Positions 11,269-23,331 of a stretch of 64,000 bases of DNA are shown piece after piece. The stretch's first letter is position 1. Each line of letters begins with the position of its first letter. The translations under genes and the position numbers were made by a program. Source of the DNA: Lumbricus rubellus (Eukaryota; Annelida; Clitellata; Crassiclitellata; Lumbricidae); assembly GCA_945859605.1 (NCBI GenBank), contig OX243814.1, forward strand, positions 40,571,269 through 40,635,268, read 5' to 3'. The notes beneath the pieces are model-generated. The model worked only from the letters and a program-made list of their open reading frames with translations. It did no database searches and was not told the origin of the DNA.

Positions 11269-11547
11269 GGTTCAGTCTTGCAGAATCATCATGTCTACTG
11301 AATCGATCTCCAATAAATGATGATAAAGATTGGTTTGACTGGTCATCCGAAAAAACTAATCTCCCAGACTGGTGTAACAATATGCTCTTGGATGGCAAAA
11401 CTGTTGCGGAAAAGATGAAGGTGTACTCTGTCGATGCACCTGTCAGAGGTCATTTAGACCCGTCTTTCACTTCATTCGAAAGGACCTCTCTTAGATACGG
11501 GTTCGGATCCGTCAAGACTACTCATATTGCAGAGGTGGCTGTGCTAG
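11269..11547 (+). CDS. Exon A2: diverged V-like Ig exon, tandem duplicate of A1
   Basis: The exon lies between the acceptor TTTATGTTTCTAG and the donor GTAAGG, phase 1-1, 279 bp, exactly the length of A1. It shares K-D-W-x-D-W-S-S, D-W-C-N-N and G-H-L-D-P-S-F-T-S with A1. Flanking intron (GATTGCCATCTTTG..GTATAAACTCATA) also matches, so the ~690-bp unit of exon plus intron was duplicated. Both canonical cysteines are missing (G-F-G-S at the F strand). Confidence 0.6.
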
Positions 11548-11802
11548 GTAAGGGTTTAAGCATTGAGCATATTTCAGATTGCCATCTTTGTGTATAAACT
11601 CATACGGCCTACAGATCGTTAGCAGCTGAGATTTTATCTAATGTTTTACAATGTAACGAAAGATAAAATGTTCAATTGAACTGCTGAACATGCCAAAGCA
11701 TTCCTGATACTGGTCTTGTAGTGCAACATTGGATTGTGAAGGTTCACCGATATAATTGGCAGAGAAACAAAATGGCATGTATTCAGTTTATTAATCTGTT
11801 AA

Positions 11803-11865
11803 CCCTTTAATGCCGGAGGGTGTAGAATTTTCGATACTATTTACTACCATCTCGGCATTAAAGGG
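11803..11865. mobile_element. 63-bp piggyBac-like miniature element
   Basis: TTAA (11799-11802), then CCCTTTAATGCCG, ending CGGCATTAAAGGG, then TTAA (11866-11869). Perfect 13-bp ends beginning CCCT and flanked by TTAA are the hallmark of piggyBac insertions. There is no room for coding sequence. Confidence 0.75.
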
Positions 11866-12027
11866 TTAAATAATACGGTAACCTTTTATTCACACTTTTT
11901 GAGGAACACTTCTTGTACTGAGCAATTCGGACGAAGCAGTGTCACTGGTGCTCACACGTACTGCTTAGGTCATTGTATTGGGTGTTACTAGATAATTATA
12001 TGCTCATTGTATTAGGTAATTAATTAT

Positions 12028-12149
12028 GTTTTCTTATACCGAAGATGAAGATGCAAACCAGCTATGGACAAAGATGAAAACTGTAATCCAGGATGCTGCA
12101 GAGAAGCATGTCCCAAAGAAAACAGCAAGTAAAACTACTCCATGGCTAT
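12028..12149 (+). pseudogene. RTE-like LINE, 5' piece upstream of a hAT-like insertion
   Basis: The frame 12029-12148 encodes ..N-Q-L-W-T-K-M-K-T-V-I-Q-D-A-A-E-K-H-V-P-K-K and T-P-W-L, the linker between endonuclease and RT in RTE-like LINEs. The next codons of the same element resume at 14341 (W-L-S-K-E-A-I-K). The LINE was therefore one piece until the 12150-14340 element inserted. It is 5'-truncated near 12028. Confidence 0.75.
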
Positions 12150-14340
12150 TAGGGTGGTCGTTAGAAATGAAAGTTGGAATCTACTGTTCTCCAAGTTTCC
12201 ATTTGGTGCCATTCCATCCAGAAACATCACACAAAATGTTGTGAGAGAAAATATTAATATTTAGGACTTGCGCAACACCATCAAAGTTTCACCATGTACC
12301 AAAGAAGCGAAAACTTGAATTGCAAGCATAAAAACCATGCATCCTCACATCAGAATTCAATACAATGTGACTATATTATTGCATATATGATTACCAATGA
12401 TTACACTGTTTGGTGATCAAGATTGCAATTATTATTATTGCTGCATAGGTATTTAATCAATGTCAATGTGACCTTGAAGACTCTGCGGCACTCTCTTTTG
12501 TTTGTGCTGAGAACGAGTTGCGACGTTCTTCTTCAACTTCTGATATAAATTGTTTTTGTTGTTCATTCCTTGTACTTGAGGCATTGAAATGCTGAATAAG
12601 GGTGACACCTCGCTCAGCTAGAATGATCACTGATAACCTTTATGGATCTCCAGCTTGTCGAGCTTTTCATGCAGTCTTCGTGCTTTATCCGACCGCTTAA
12701 CTGGATCGTGTTCCAGAAGTGCATCTAATAGTTTAATTCAAGATGCAGAACAGGTCATGGGTTGAATTTATCACGAAATGATGTCGATCTACCCTTTTTT
12801 GCGAATGGTTGGGTGAAGAGTTGTTGTATACGTTTGTGGATCTCAGAACCTTCTTTGTCCACTAGAACTGCTATGATCAATTTCTTCTCTCCCAATGACA
12901 TGTCATTGCGAAAGAAACCTAAGCTTGCCGACAGCTTGGATAAATACCAGAGATTTCGACCAAAGGGTGTCACAGCGGCATCAGCAATGACCTTCCGTGG
13001 ATATAAAGAGAGAAAAAAACAACAGTACTAGATCGTTCCTATAGGATCAGTGGTTGCTGAATGCTGGTGGGGTTTGAAACTAATGGCGGCCATGTAGATG
13101 CATGTCCCGAATAGACTAATAAGCTTAATTAATTATTTCCGGATGCTCCCACACATATTCGTCATAAGATGAGCCGACTCTTTGACTATAATCGTTGCTG
13201 TAGCCTAGAGGATACTTGTCTTGAAATATAGCAACAACCTCAAGCAGTAAATTGCTCTCGTCGTCCATTTAGGCTACTGTTATTGAGGGGTTTGCAGCCG
13301 ATGCTAGCTTCTTTAAACCTTGCCGTTCTGCAGCTTCCAGATATGCTCAGTCTCCTGAGTTGGAACTTTGTCAAAGAAGCTGCTTAGTAGTCTGAGTGAT
13401 ACTGTCCCTGATGCCAATTTATCACGAAATGATGATGGAGCAGTACTTTGAGCAGTTCTCTGCTAGAACGTCTCTTCAAGATGGGAGCTTGGAACCTTTG
13501 AAGCTCTCCTCTGTCCTCTAGCATGCGACATTACCGCTAACGCTATTGTAATCGGCATCGCCTTCTCACTATTAGATGCAGACATTTAAATAATGCCCCT
13601 ATAATGCTGTATATGTTAATAATATATATGCATGCGTTGTTGGAACCAAGTTCAGCAATGAACAAGCAAAGCATGTTCAAGTGGTGAAGATAAAAACATG
13701 TCTGTAAGCCGATACAACAGGTCGAACAGGAAGGGAGAGCAAGGATATCGTTGTTTGGAACACAAACAATTACATAGAACCTTTGCATCATAGCACTGTA
13801 AGCTAATAGGGCCTAATACATGATAAATTCTACAATGCATGAGATACTATACAGCCTAAGATATAATAATAGGCCTAATGTATGTAGGACTATGTGTATT
13901 GTGTACGGTAGTGCATTGATGATTTGGATTGTAACTAATAAAAGATCATAACATTGGACAGAATAGATCAATTTTCGCAGGAATTCCCTCACTTGTCAAT
14001 TACCGCTAAAATGCTCGTAAAAATAGATAAAATTTAGCAATCACTGATGACAAAAACATTGTAGAATATACCTTTAAGCTGTGCCTAAGTAAAAATCATA
14101 AAGTATTTCTGTCAGAAAACTATAACTCTAAGACTTTGAAGTAAATAACACTTATGCTCAAAATTACGACAATTATTTGTAAAATACTAAACTTCAACGA
14201 CGTTGCGCAAGTCCTAAATATTTTTCAATTCTGATAATTTTTTGGCTACATAGGTTTTAGACCAAGTGGCACGAAATGGCGAGTTGGAGAAATATGAGAT
14301 CTTAAGTTGAAAATTTTCTATTAGAGATGCAACCACCCTA
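12150..14340. mobile_element. 2.2-kb hAT-like element inserted in an RTE-like LINE
   Basis: The ends are perfect 9-bp inverted repeats, TAGGGTGGT and ACCACCCTA. It is flanked by an exact 8-bp duplication ATGGCTAT (12142-12149 and 14341-14348), and removing the element restores the LINE reading frame. Eight-bp duplications and TAGGG ends fit hAT; P-like elements also make 8-bp duplications. A minus-strand ORF at 12755-12973 and nearby frames (D-K-A-R-R-L-H-E-K-L-D) may be transposase debris, but I do not recognise the family. Confidence 0.8.
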
Positions 14341-16214
14341 ATGGCTATCTAAGGAGGCCATTAAGGTGGCATTGGAAAGGAGAGAAACATAGAAAGAAGG
14401 AAACAGAGATAGGGGTAAAAACATTAAATAGGGCCTTCCAAAAGAAAACAAGAGAGGACAAGGAAAACCATCTCAAGGAAATGTTCAGGGAACTGGAGGA
14501 AAATGAGAAGAAAGGAAGAACTAAATAAATGTTTGCAAAGATAAAGAAAATAACAAAGACAGCTGCCCCTAGAATGGGTTCACTCAAAACGAAAGATGGG
14601 AAGATAATAGGAGTCGAGGAGGGGATAAAGAAAAGATGAAAGAAGTCACGGAAGAGCTATACAAAGAGGATGAACGTGTTAAGAGGGAAAACATCAAAAT
14701 GGATGAATTTGAAAGTGAACCAGAAATAATGGAAGCAGAGGTGGAATGGGCAATAAGACAGCTTAAGGACAACAAAGCGCCAGGACATGACGGAATACCT
14801 ATAGAACTGATAAAGGCAGGAGAAGAAGCAGTGGTGAAGACAATCACAAAACTATGCAATCAAAGCTGGAGAACTGGGGAGTGGCTGGAGGACTGGAAGA
14901 GGTCAGTATTCATCCCAATATTCAAGAAAGGAGATGCGAGGGAGTCTGGAAATTATCGAACGATAGCGATGATATTGCACACTAGTAAATACTCCTCAAA
15001 ATAATACACAAAAGAATGTAGAATACAATCGAAAGAGAATTACCAGTCAATCAAGCGGGTTTCAGGAAAGCGAGAGGAACGCGCGACCACATTGCCAACA
15101 TAAGGTGGATTATGGAGAGACAGAAGGAGTATGGTCAGGAGGTACATCTGTGTTTTATAGACAACTATATATATATAGAAAGGCGTTTGATTGCATAGAC
15201 CATACATTACTGTGGAAGACATTAATTGAGATGGGAATGCCGTTACATCTGGTAAAACTACTAAAAGGTCTTTATGTGGATCAAGAGGCGGTAATAAGAA
15301 CTGAATATGGAGATACGAGTAAATTTAAAATAAGGAAAGGAGTGAGGCATGGGTGCATTTTGTTCCCTTTCCTGTTTAACTGTATGCCGAGAGAATTATG
15401 AGGAAGGCTGGATTGGAGGAGGCAACGGAGGGGGTTATAATAGCAGGGAAAATATTGAATAACCTGAGATACGCTGTTGATACGACATTACTAGCTGGAA
15501 AGAAGAACGACTTAATAAGAAGAGTCAGGAAAGAGAGTGAAAAGGCAGGCTTATACTTCAACATAAAGAAAACAAAGGTTATGACAACTTCAACATGGGA
15601 GAATTTTGAGGTGGACGACGAAGCGATAGAGGTAGTAATAGTATAGAGCTTCACATTCCTTGGATCTTTGATAGAGAAGGAGGGAAGAAGTGATCTGGAA
15701 ATAAGGCGAAGGATAACACTGGGGTAAACGGCAATGAACGGTCTGGGAAGGATATGGAAAGACAAACATGTGAGTAGAGAAACAAAGAAAAGAATGGTAA
15801 GAGCACTGATCTTTCCAGTGGTCATTTATGGATGTAAGACGTGGACGAAGACACAGGTTATGGAAAAGAAAATCAATGCTGAGGATCTCATGGACGGAAA
15901 GGAGAACTAACGAGTCAGTGCGCGGGGAGCTGGGTATCGTGAAGGACGAGACGCTGCAGCAAACAGCAACTAGGAGGAAATTAAGTTACTTCGGCCACGT
16001 GATGAGATCAAACGGTTTGGAAAAAGAATTGATGATGGCATGCGGAGAGGGAAGAAAAAGGCGAGGAAGACCAAGGAAGAAATGGATGGATGAAATACAC
16101 GAAAAGTATGGTATGAGCTTGGAGGCGCTAAGAGAGGCGACAAGAGAGAGGAAACACTGGAGAGGGTACATCGTGACTATCGCCAAAGCTCCACGAGCTG
16201 ACGGTACCAGGTGA
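14341..16214 (+). pseudogene. RTE-like LINE reverse transcriptase, broken
   Basis: Frames in succession (14341-14530, 14636-15004, 15105-15401, 15398-15646, 15828-16214) encode an RT. Visible are D-N-K-A-P-G-H-D-G-I-P near 14770, F-I-P-I-F-K-K-G-D, A-F-D-C-I-D-H near 15185, R-K-G-V-R-H-G-C near 15340, and R-Y-A-V-D-T-T-L at 15465-15490. The YADD box is altered to YAVD. The C-terminus has K-L-S-Y-F-G-H-V-M-R, R-R-G-R-P-R-K-K-W-M-D and ends near 16214. Several frameshifts and stops make it inactive. Confidence 0.85.
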
Positions 16215-16221
16215 CTAGATG

Positions 16222-16520
16222 ATACAGGGTGGCCATAATAAAGTACCCCCTAAGGTTTTTTGCCAATCTCTTGGACAGAAGTAAGAATTTTTAAGTGAAA
16301 TTTACAGGCTTAAGGCAAGTCATATTTACATGCAATTATTAATGGCCAAATTTCACTAATATATTTCAAGCAGAACAATAGTTTTACCACTTTTAGTGAG
16401 ATCGCCCACTGTTTTTTGACGATTCAACAACATAACGCAGCAAAAAGTAAAAAAACGCGATTTTATCAAGTCTTGTCTCAAATAATTGTCATCAGATGAA
16501 CTTGATAAATTTGCCAGATA
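16222..16520. mobile_element. Decayed DNA-transposon-like repeat, copy 1
   Basis: This begins ACAGGGTGGCCATAATAAAG and shares scattered blocks with 23833-24135: TTACAGGCTTAA, TCATATTTAC, AATTTCA and CACTTTTAGTGA. An ACAGGGTGG-type end is seen in some mariner-like elements. The other end was not found. Confidence 0.45.
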
Positions 16521-16610
16521 ATCGTTATAATTATTATTATTTAGAAAAGAAGCTGCACTTCCCTGTGAAGATCTATGTACACACTTAGCAGGATGACAAT
16601 GAAGCTGGTA

Positions 16611-17490
16611 AATCATATCAGCTCTGGAAATGTGCAGTTTTAGCATTCTTTCATAGTATACCGGAAATAATTATATCAATTGTCCTACACATATATGGAT
16701 ATGTGTATTGTTTGAATCAGATTAGTAATATTTCTTGTTCCCTAAAGACCACATATTCTGCATCAAAGTGCAATATGGAGTTGCATATTGGCTCCGGAAA
16801 TGTGCACTTTTAGCATACTTTCCTAGTATACTGGAGCCATATCAATTGTCCAACACATGTCTGCACATCTGTAATGTTTGAATCAGATTAGTAATGTGTC
16901 ACGTTGTCAAAAGACAGCATATTCTGTATATAAGTGCATAAAGAGTTGTGTATCGGCTCTTAAAATTTGAACATTTAGCATACTTCCATAGCATACTGGC
17001 GCTATAACAATTGTACCACACATGTATGTGTGTCATGTTTTAAATCAAGTTACCGGTAGTAATGTTTCCGGTTGTCAAAACATCACATATTCTGCATCTA
17101 AGTGCATAAAGAGTTGTGTATCGGCTCTTAAAATGTTAATTTTTAGATACTTTCATAGTATACTTGTGTTCTATCAATTGTCCCACACATGTATGCATAT
17201 GTGTAATGTTTTAAATAGGTTAGTAACGTTTCATGTTGTCAAAAGACCACATATTTTGCATCAATATGCATAAAGAGTTGCATATCAGCTCTGAAAGTGC
17301 AAATTTTTAGCATACTTTCATAGTATACTTGTTCTGTATCAATTGTCCCACACTGTGTAATGTTTAAATCAGATTAGTAATGTTTCATGTTGTCAAAAGA
17401 CCACTTATTCTACATCCAAGTGTTGTTTAGAACTGCATAACAACTCTGGAGCATGTCCATTTTTAGCATACTTTCAACCTTCTGTTTAAG
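16611..17490. repeat. Tandem array of ~165-bp units
   Basis: Units begin GGCTCT near 16621, 16791, 16956, 17124, 17288 and 17443, giving spacings of 170, 165, 168, 164 and 155 bp. Shared words are TTTTAGCATACTTTCATAGT, TATCAATTGTCC and GTTGTCAAAAGACCACATATT. Five full units with moderate divergence; no coding function seen. Confidence 0.85.
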
Positions 17491-18166
17491 TATGTTTCCG
17501 TTTGAATTTTTTGATGTCTCTTGCTGAAAAGTTTTAAAAATATGTTTGTCTTGAAGCTGTAAAAATTTGTTGCTTTTATCCACAAGATGCACAATGCACT
17601 GCATTTTGGGACCTTAACCTCCTCACTATATTATAGTTCCATCCATTAATGTCTGTTTTAAGCATTATGTGACACACTATGTCCTCAGTCAGTGCTTGGT
17701 TCTGGTGTCAATTCTTAATTCTACATTAATGCAAGGTATACTCAATACAATGGTCGAAAAGTACTATATTTATCCGGTTAGCCATTCTGAATTTCGATGT
17801 GAATTGAATGCACAGTTGGAACGCACGTGCATGAGCAACTTTTTGCTCCACAATAATTATGCTTATTCATTGTTGAACGCAGCTCAAATTTTGAAAGACC
17901 AGAGTCCAGGCGATAGCCCTTGTTGTGCAAGGCGGTTTCAATACCGACTTCAAACATATTAATGATCTTACAACTCGAACCCAAGCAACGCAACCTTAGA
18001 CTAGCCTTTGGGAAAGTGGCACAGAAACATTTTTCATAGAGATAAAATAGAGATAACATCTTATTAATATTCTTTTATTACCTAAAATTTGGTACTTGTC
18101 TTTAAAAAATTTAATGGCTCTTTAATGACCAGGAGCATTGCTTTGTTGACGAATGTGTGTTTCTAG
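17491..18166. other. Intronic sequence before exon A3
   Basis: There are no supported exons. The last ~70 bp before 18167 (GCATTGCTTTGTTGACGAA) are homologous to the same position before A1, showing that the duplicated unit includes the intron end. Confidence 0.4.
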
Positions 18167-18439
18167 GGTACAGTCTTGAAGAACCTTTGAGTTCACTAAA
18201 TGATACTGCAGTAAAAGGTGATAAAGATCGACTTGACTGTACGTCGGAAGAAGCTAATCGTCCTGGCTGGTGTTATGATGCACCATTGGATGGCGAATGT
18301 GTTACGGAAAACATGAGGAGTCGATTGAACTCTGTCGATGAACCTGCTGAAGGTCATTTTGACCAGTTTTTCACTTCACCGGAAATCACTTCTTGTAGAC
18401 ATGTCGAGGCTACTCTTACTGCAGAGCGGGCTGTGTTAG
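18167..18439 (+). CDS. Exon A3: diverged V-like Ig exon
   Basis: The exon lies between the acceptor GTGTGTTTCTAG and the donor GTAAGC, phase 1-1, 91 codons. It aligns with A1 and A2 and with A4/A5 (V-K-G-D-K-D start, S-V-D-E-P-A-E-G-H-F, A-V-L-G end). The first Ig Cys is kept (R-L-D-C), the C-strand reads G-W-C-Y-D, and the F-strand region is shortened so that the second Cys appears as T-S-C-R-H. It is intermediate between the canonical A4/A5 exons and the Cys-less A1/A2. No B-like exon was found after it. Confidence 0.55.
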
Positions 18440-18781
18440 GTAAGCAATTTTTGCATTCATCTATGTGTCATTTTCAGCGTAACTCAGAATGCTACCGGGC
18501 AAAACTAACGAGATCTGCACGTTGCTAAGAACTGAGGTATTATTTAAAGTTCCCCAACGCAGAAAATAGTGAAAAAGTTGAATTATATTGCTTAAACTTC
18601 CCTAATGCTGGTGTCGTAATACACCTTTTAAATGGGAAGGTTCATTGGCGTGTTATAATGGTATGCGGAAGTTTCATCAACGTAATGTTCGACAAGGACT
18701 GTTCGTCAAGTGGACGATTTGTCAATGGAGGTATATAGCCTTTTTTAACGCAGGACAAAGCTAATATTCTAAGGCATAGAC

Positions 18782-19110
18782 AAGGGCGGATACAGGAATT
18801 TTCTAAGGGGCCAACATTTTCGGTCCTGGGTAGGAAAAATGAAAAATTTGATGACTTTTTAGTCGCTTGTCGATTTCTCCGAAAAAAATACCATTTTATC
18901 CCTTTTTTTAGTTGTTTGGTCGAAATCTCATGCAAAAAGATACCATTTTCCAGAAACCATACCGTTTTCCTTGCCAAAATTGGGAATAATCTTTTTTTAG
19001 TCGTACAGTACTTTTGCCACGTCCACTTTCCACGCCAGAATAACTGGTGAGAAATTTTAACAATTCTAAATGGGGGCCATGACCGGATTTGCCCCCTGGA
19101 TCCATCCCGA
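18782..19110. mobile_element. hAT-like MITE, GGCGGATCC family, copy b
   Basis: The left end is AAGGGCGGATACAGG and the right end CCTGGATCCATCCCGA. Flanks are GCATAGAC (18774-18781) and GCATAGAT (19111-19118), an 8-bp target duplication with one change. The interior has the family's GATGACTTTTTAGTCG words. Confidence 0.8.
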
Positions 19111-19118
19111 GCATAGAT

Positions 19119-19715
19119 TCTTTTTTTTACTTAAAAGCTACTGTCCATCCATTATCTGAAACGGTCTGTCAACAGCAGATTCTTAAGTCAATCAATAAAT
19201 TTATTTATTGATCGTCATAGAACGTTAATCATAAATATAAACATTAAGTTAACGTTACAGCAAATGCGTTATGGAATATTGAATAAGTCAGATCTTCGCA
19301 ATTTTTGAATTTGGGTAATGTTCGATGGATACCAATTACCAAACGCCGTACCGAATGCATATGATAGTTAATTCGACATGTTTCTGGACTCAAATTCTTA
19401 TCCTACAGAGGTGAAATTTAGCGCACAAACATAAGGACCTTTTGCAATCAAAATAACGGGAACCACTATGCATAGAAACAAGTTCTTCGTAAAAAAAATT
19501 CCAATTTAGTAAGGAGCTGAAACCTTTTACTATGAGAGCATACAAAATATAATAAAATTTGTAACTACAAATTATTGTGCTGCATACGCATCGAATTTAG
19601 CTAACGTAGTTAAGGTTATAAAAACATATAAAAACATGGTTGATATGGAATAACAATACTTCTACAACTATCTTCTGCGTTTACATGTTCACCACATTAA
19701 TTTCTTCAAAATCCC
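19119..19715. other. Gene-free A/T-rich stretch
   Basis: No exon, RNA gene or recognisable repeat is seen. Confidence 0.35.
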
Positions 19716-19719
19716 TGAA

Positions 19720-20420
19720 ATCATGATTTGCCCTGTGTTATTTATGCAGCCTACTAAACTTCAGCGTGGGCTTCCCCGTTTCCCAGTCGGAAGTCTTTTC
19801 CACTGAATCAGTGGGTGAATTTGATTATTTGTGTTAAGTTTGCATAATGAAGATTTCAAATACGTTGTTAAATAAATGCATGATCCCTCTGGGAATTGTT
19901 TGAGAGCCGCATAATATGCTAATATTTAATTCTTTTTGCGGTACAGTTGGTCTAGTAAGCCTCCATAGTTAGTGACCCAAATCATGTCACAATAACTTAA
20001 CACGGCTGAATTAAGGAATGGTTTTAAGTACTTAGAGTAATACTTGGGGTTATTTGTTGCTCTAGTTCAGCAACCATCAATAATTTATTGAGCCAAGAAA
20101 TACAAAATAACATCACGTCAAACTGAGCAAGTAATCTCAGGGTCACAAAATGGAACACAGAAGTAACTGCAAAGTCCCGCTGGTTACGGCCACCTATGTT
20201 CGTTTCTGGTGCTAGATGGTTGACAGGTATAAATTTTTTATATAGAAGCCTACACCACCACCGCAAACCACTTTTCCCAGGTTTATATCTACATTATATC
20301 CATCAATCTTAATTGCATCAGATGAAAAGGCATCTAGCCATGTTTCCGTCAATGCAGTTGAAGCTGTATGTTTGCAAGTTTAGGTGATACACTTGTACAG
20401 TTGACATGCATAACGGTCTT
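19720..20420 (-). pseudogene. Decayed non-LTR LINE with internal deletion
   Basis: On the minus strand, about 20395-20215 encodes an endonuclease-like block, E-T-W-L-D-A-F-S-S-D-A-I-K-I-D-G-Y-N-V, followed in a shifted frame by G-G-G-V-G-F-Y-I-K-N. About 20010-19740 then encodes RT C-terminal sequence (L-N-S-A-V-L-S-Y-C-D-M-I-W-V). Most of the RT is deleted. The type is Jockey- or CR1-like; I cannot be more exact. Confidence 0.6.
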
Positions 20421-21552
20421 GAAGGAGCATAATTGCAAGTTGTTACCTAGCTTCAGGCTCAATTGAGGAGGAGTGTTATAGCCGTGATCTATTGGTCTGG
20501 ATACATAATAATTGTGGGCCGGATCTAGGTCAAAGTTATTTGTTAGTCGTCTATTCCCTTGGTATTGGTCGCAGAATGCAAGTTTACGTCCTTCCTTGGT
20601 CTTCTGTATTCCCAGCAGGCTATCAACAGTTTCTGTTATGTAAACATTTAAATAATCTGCACTAGTTATACGGTTAAATGACAGTGCTGACCATAGGCTG
20701 TTTTGGCAGTATCAACAGTTAGAGTCTTTTAGAATTCATTGGCTCAATTTTCTTTTTTGTATTGTTTGTGCACTATAATTTAATATATAATCTTCCAGCA
20801 CTGATTGCTGACCTCCCAGCATTTTATCTGGTTAATCTTGAAATTGAAAGTAGGGGCCCCTACCTAGCAGGATTTTTTCCCTTCAGGGATACCCTTTGTA
20901 TTCCAAGAACTGTAAATTGCATTGAATTGATTGTTCTGTTTCACATTTGTTGTCTAAGTTTACTGTTTAAAAAAAAACAGAACTGTATATGGTTGACTTG
21001 GGAGCAATAAAAAAGCAACATCTATAAGGATAGATGGCAGTGTTTACAAACGTAGAATTGGATTAGCTTATAGTCGTCGGTTTGGGGTTCTGACATAGGT
21101 AACATAAGTTCAAGTTGTCGAGATAGGACACCTATTATTTAGACAAGATAAATTAAGATAAGAATAGTCTTTAATAGGACCAATTTCTATTCGCATTTTG
21201 GTGTACAGACATGGTATAATAAACAAACGCACATAATTTCTATATCCAATCAATGCCAACTGTTTCAAAATAGCACAAAATCCTAAGTCCAAAATCTAAT
21301 ATAAATAAAAATTTAAACAAATTATGTTCATTTCGATATGTTTGATGTTGTGTGCTTAATGTGGTATGTGGTCTTTCCAATTTATATGGGTATAAATTTA
21401 TATACAGATCTGTATTATTACCGAGAACCTTTGCAGACTATACTTGGATAATTGTAATTCCATCTGTCAGAGCCGAGCTTATTGCGATGGTTGAAGTTTT
21501 CTGTGAGCAGAAAATAGAACACAGTTGGTTTTGTGCAGGTTGAGAGGCCTCA
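20421..21552. other. Gene-free stretch
   Basis: The first ~200 bp probably continue the decayed LINE. An 82-codon ORF at 20762-21010 has no recognisable domain. Nothing else is supported. Confidence 0.35.
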
Positions 21553-21556
21553 TTAA

Positions 21557-22535
21557 CCCTCGGGCTACCAGGGGGGTATCCACCCCTCCCTAGGTTTTTC
21601 CCAAATCAAACTTTTTGGGTTTGGAATAAAATTTTGACGTTTTAGGTAGCTGTAGAGGATTCATTTGCACACATTTTGAGCTAAAATGTGTGATGATATA
21701 CCATACCATTCAAAAGTTATACCCGATATACCCGAGGCACCAGGGGGGGTGGATACCACCACCCCCCTTAGATTATCGGCTGTATCTTATCTGTCCTTTG
21801 ACATGAAGAGACACAAATTACACCATTCTGTAGAGGGAATGTGGGGCTACATTTCCATTTTCCATGCTCAGTGAGTTGTCTTTGGGCAACCGGAAGTGCT
21901 CAAAATAAATTAAAATATAAATAAAGGTGTTTTATTTTTTAAAATTTTCATGTTTTTCCTATTAAAAATTATTCATATTTTATTTTTTAAGAAAAATAAA
22001 TTATGTCATTCTATAGAGGGCATTTAGGGCTATTTTTTGATACCAATTAATGTGACATTTGATGACCGGAAGTGCTCAAAATAAATTTAAATGTGTGAAA
22101 ATGTTGGGGTTTTTTTACAACGCAAACCGACAAGTCTGCGTAAACGTTTTTCAGCTGCTAATACATATTTTTTTCTTGTTATTGTAATTAAAACTAACTT
22201 ATTACTAGTTTTTGTAGTTGAATATTGGACTTTATTATATGTAAACTATTTTTAATTAAATAAATTATGTTAAAAACATGCAGAATATAATATTTTGCTA
22301 ATGCGAAAGTATACATTTTGTGGAATCGACGGGTGCCTACGGTAAAAAATTCATAACTTCGGGGTGCTTTCATATATTTTAAACCTAAATATACCATTTT
22401 GTGCAGAAATGAATGCTGAATCCATTGGTGTATTACAAGTTATGATATCTCAAACCAAACCCAAAATCCAGGGGGGTGGTAACCACCCCCCCCCTTGGTA
22501 GTCAGTGTTACAAAAAAAGCTTGGTAGCCTGAGGG
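21557..22535. mobile_element. 979-bp non-autonomous piggyBac-like element
   Basis: TTAA at 21553-21556 and 22536-22539 flank ends CCCTCGGGCTACCAGG and CTTGGTAGCCTGAGGG. These are inverted repeats over 16 bp with two mismatches. CCC-starting ends with TTAA duplication are diagnostic of piggyBac insertion. The interior is A/T-rich with GGGGGTGG/CCACCCCC blocks near both ends and no transposase. Confidence 0.85.
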
Positions 22536-22539
22536 TTAA

Positions 22540-23331
22540 CCTTGAACCAGCCAGCCATAGAGTTTAATTCACTGTTCAACAGCTGATAGACACTACATGT
22601 TTTCATAGGATTTATGTGAAATGAATGCATTCGTAATTTAGAATATTTTTTATTATCAGCCATGTGCTAATCGCCTATACAATGAAGCGTGTTGCATTTC
22701 CGGACCGTTCGTTCATTACATGAGTTTATCCGCCTTAGGAGATGAGTAAAATCAATGTTGAGCTAATAAACACGATTGATATAGTCTTGGACTTTCTCCA
22801 AATAGGCCTACACTAGATCTTTAGAATTAAACGATTTAAATTTAACACAGTCATTTCTGTATAATTAAAACTGGTAACAACTAACAAGGTGCAGTTTCCA
22901 GTGAAAGCGTGACTCTAATTCGCATTCACCTTTCGTTTACTTTGAAAATCAGTGTCAATTAATAGAAACCTTCATTTTAATTAGTTAAAGAGATCCATCG
23001 GTTAAGCGAACTAAAGCCATTAGGCACCGGCTCATATTATGACTCTACCACTGTAGGCTCATATTATACTCTACCACTTACTTTCATAATCTTATTTACA
23101 GCATGACAGTAAAAAACCTTCTCGATGTCAAGTATTGACTTTAATTGTGCCTCCTGCAAGAGTGACCTTCCTCAAGCATAGACATTATTTTCTTTAACTT
23201 TATGGTATAGGGCCTTCTACTAGTACTCACGATATTTGAATGCCCTGTCATGGCGACCGTTGCATTAAATTGTTTGTGATGTTAAATAGCATATTTAACT
23301 GGGGATTGTAGGTCTATTATTGTATTTATAG
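22540..23331. other. Gene-free stretch
   Basis: Probable intron or intergenic DNA. A short duplication of GGCTCATATTATGACTCTACCACT lies near 23030-23070. No exon is supported. Confidence 0.35.
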
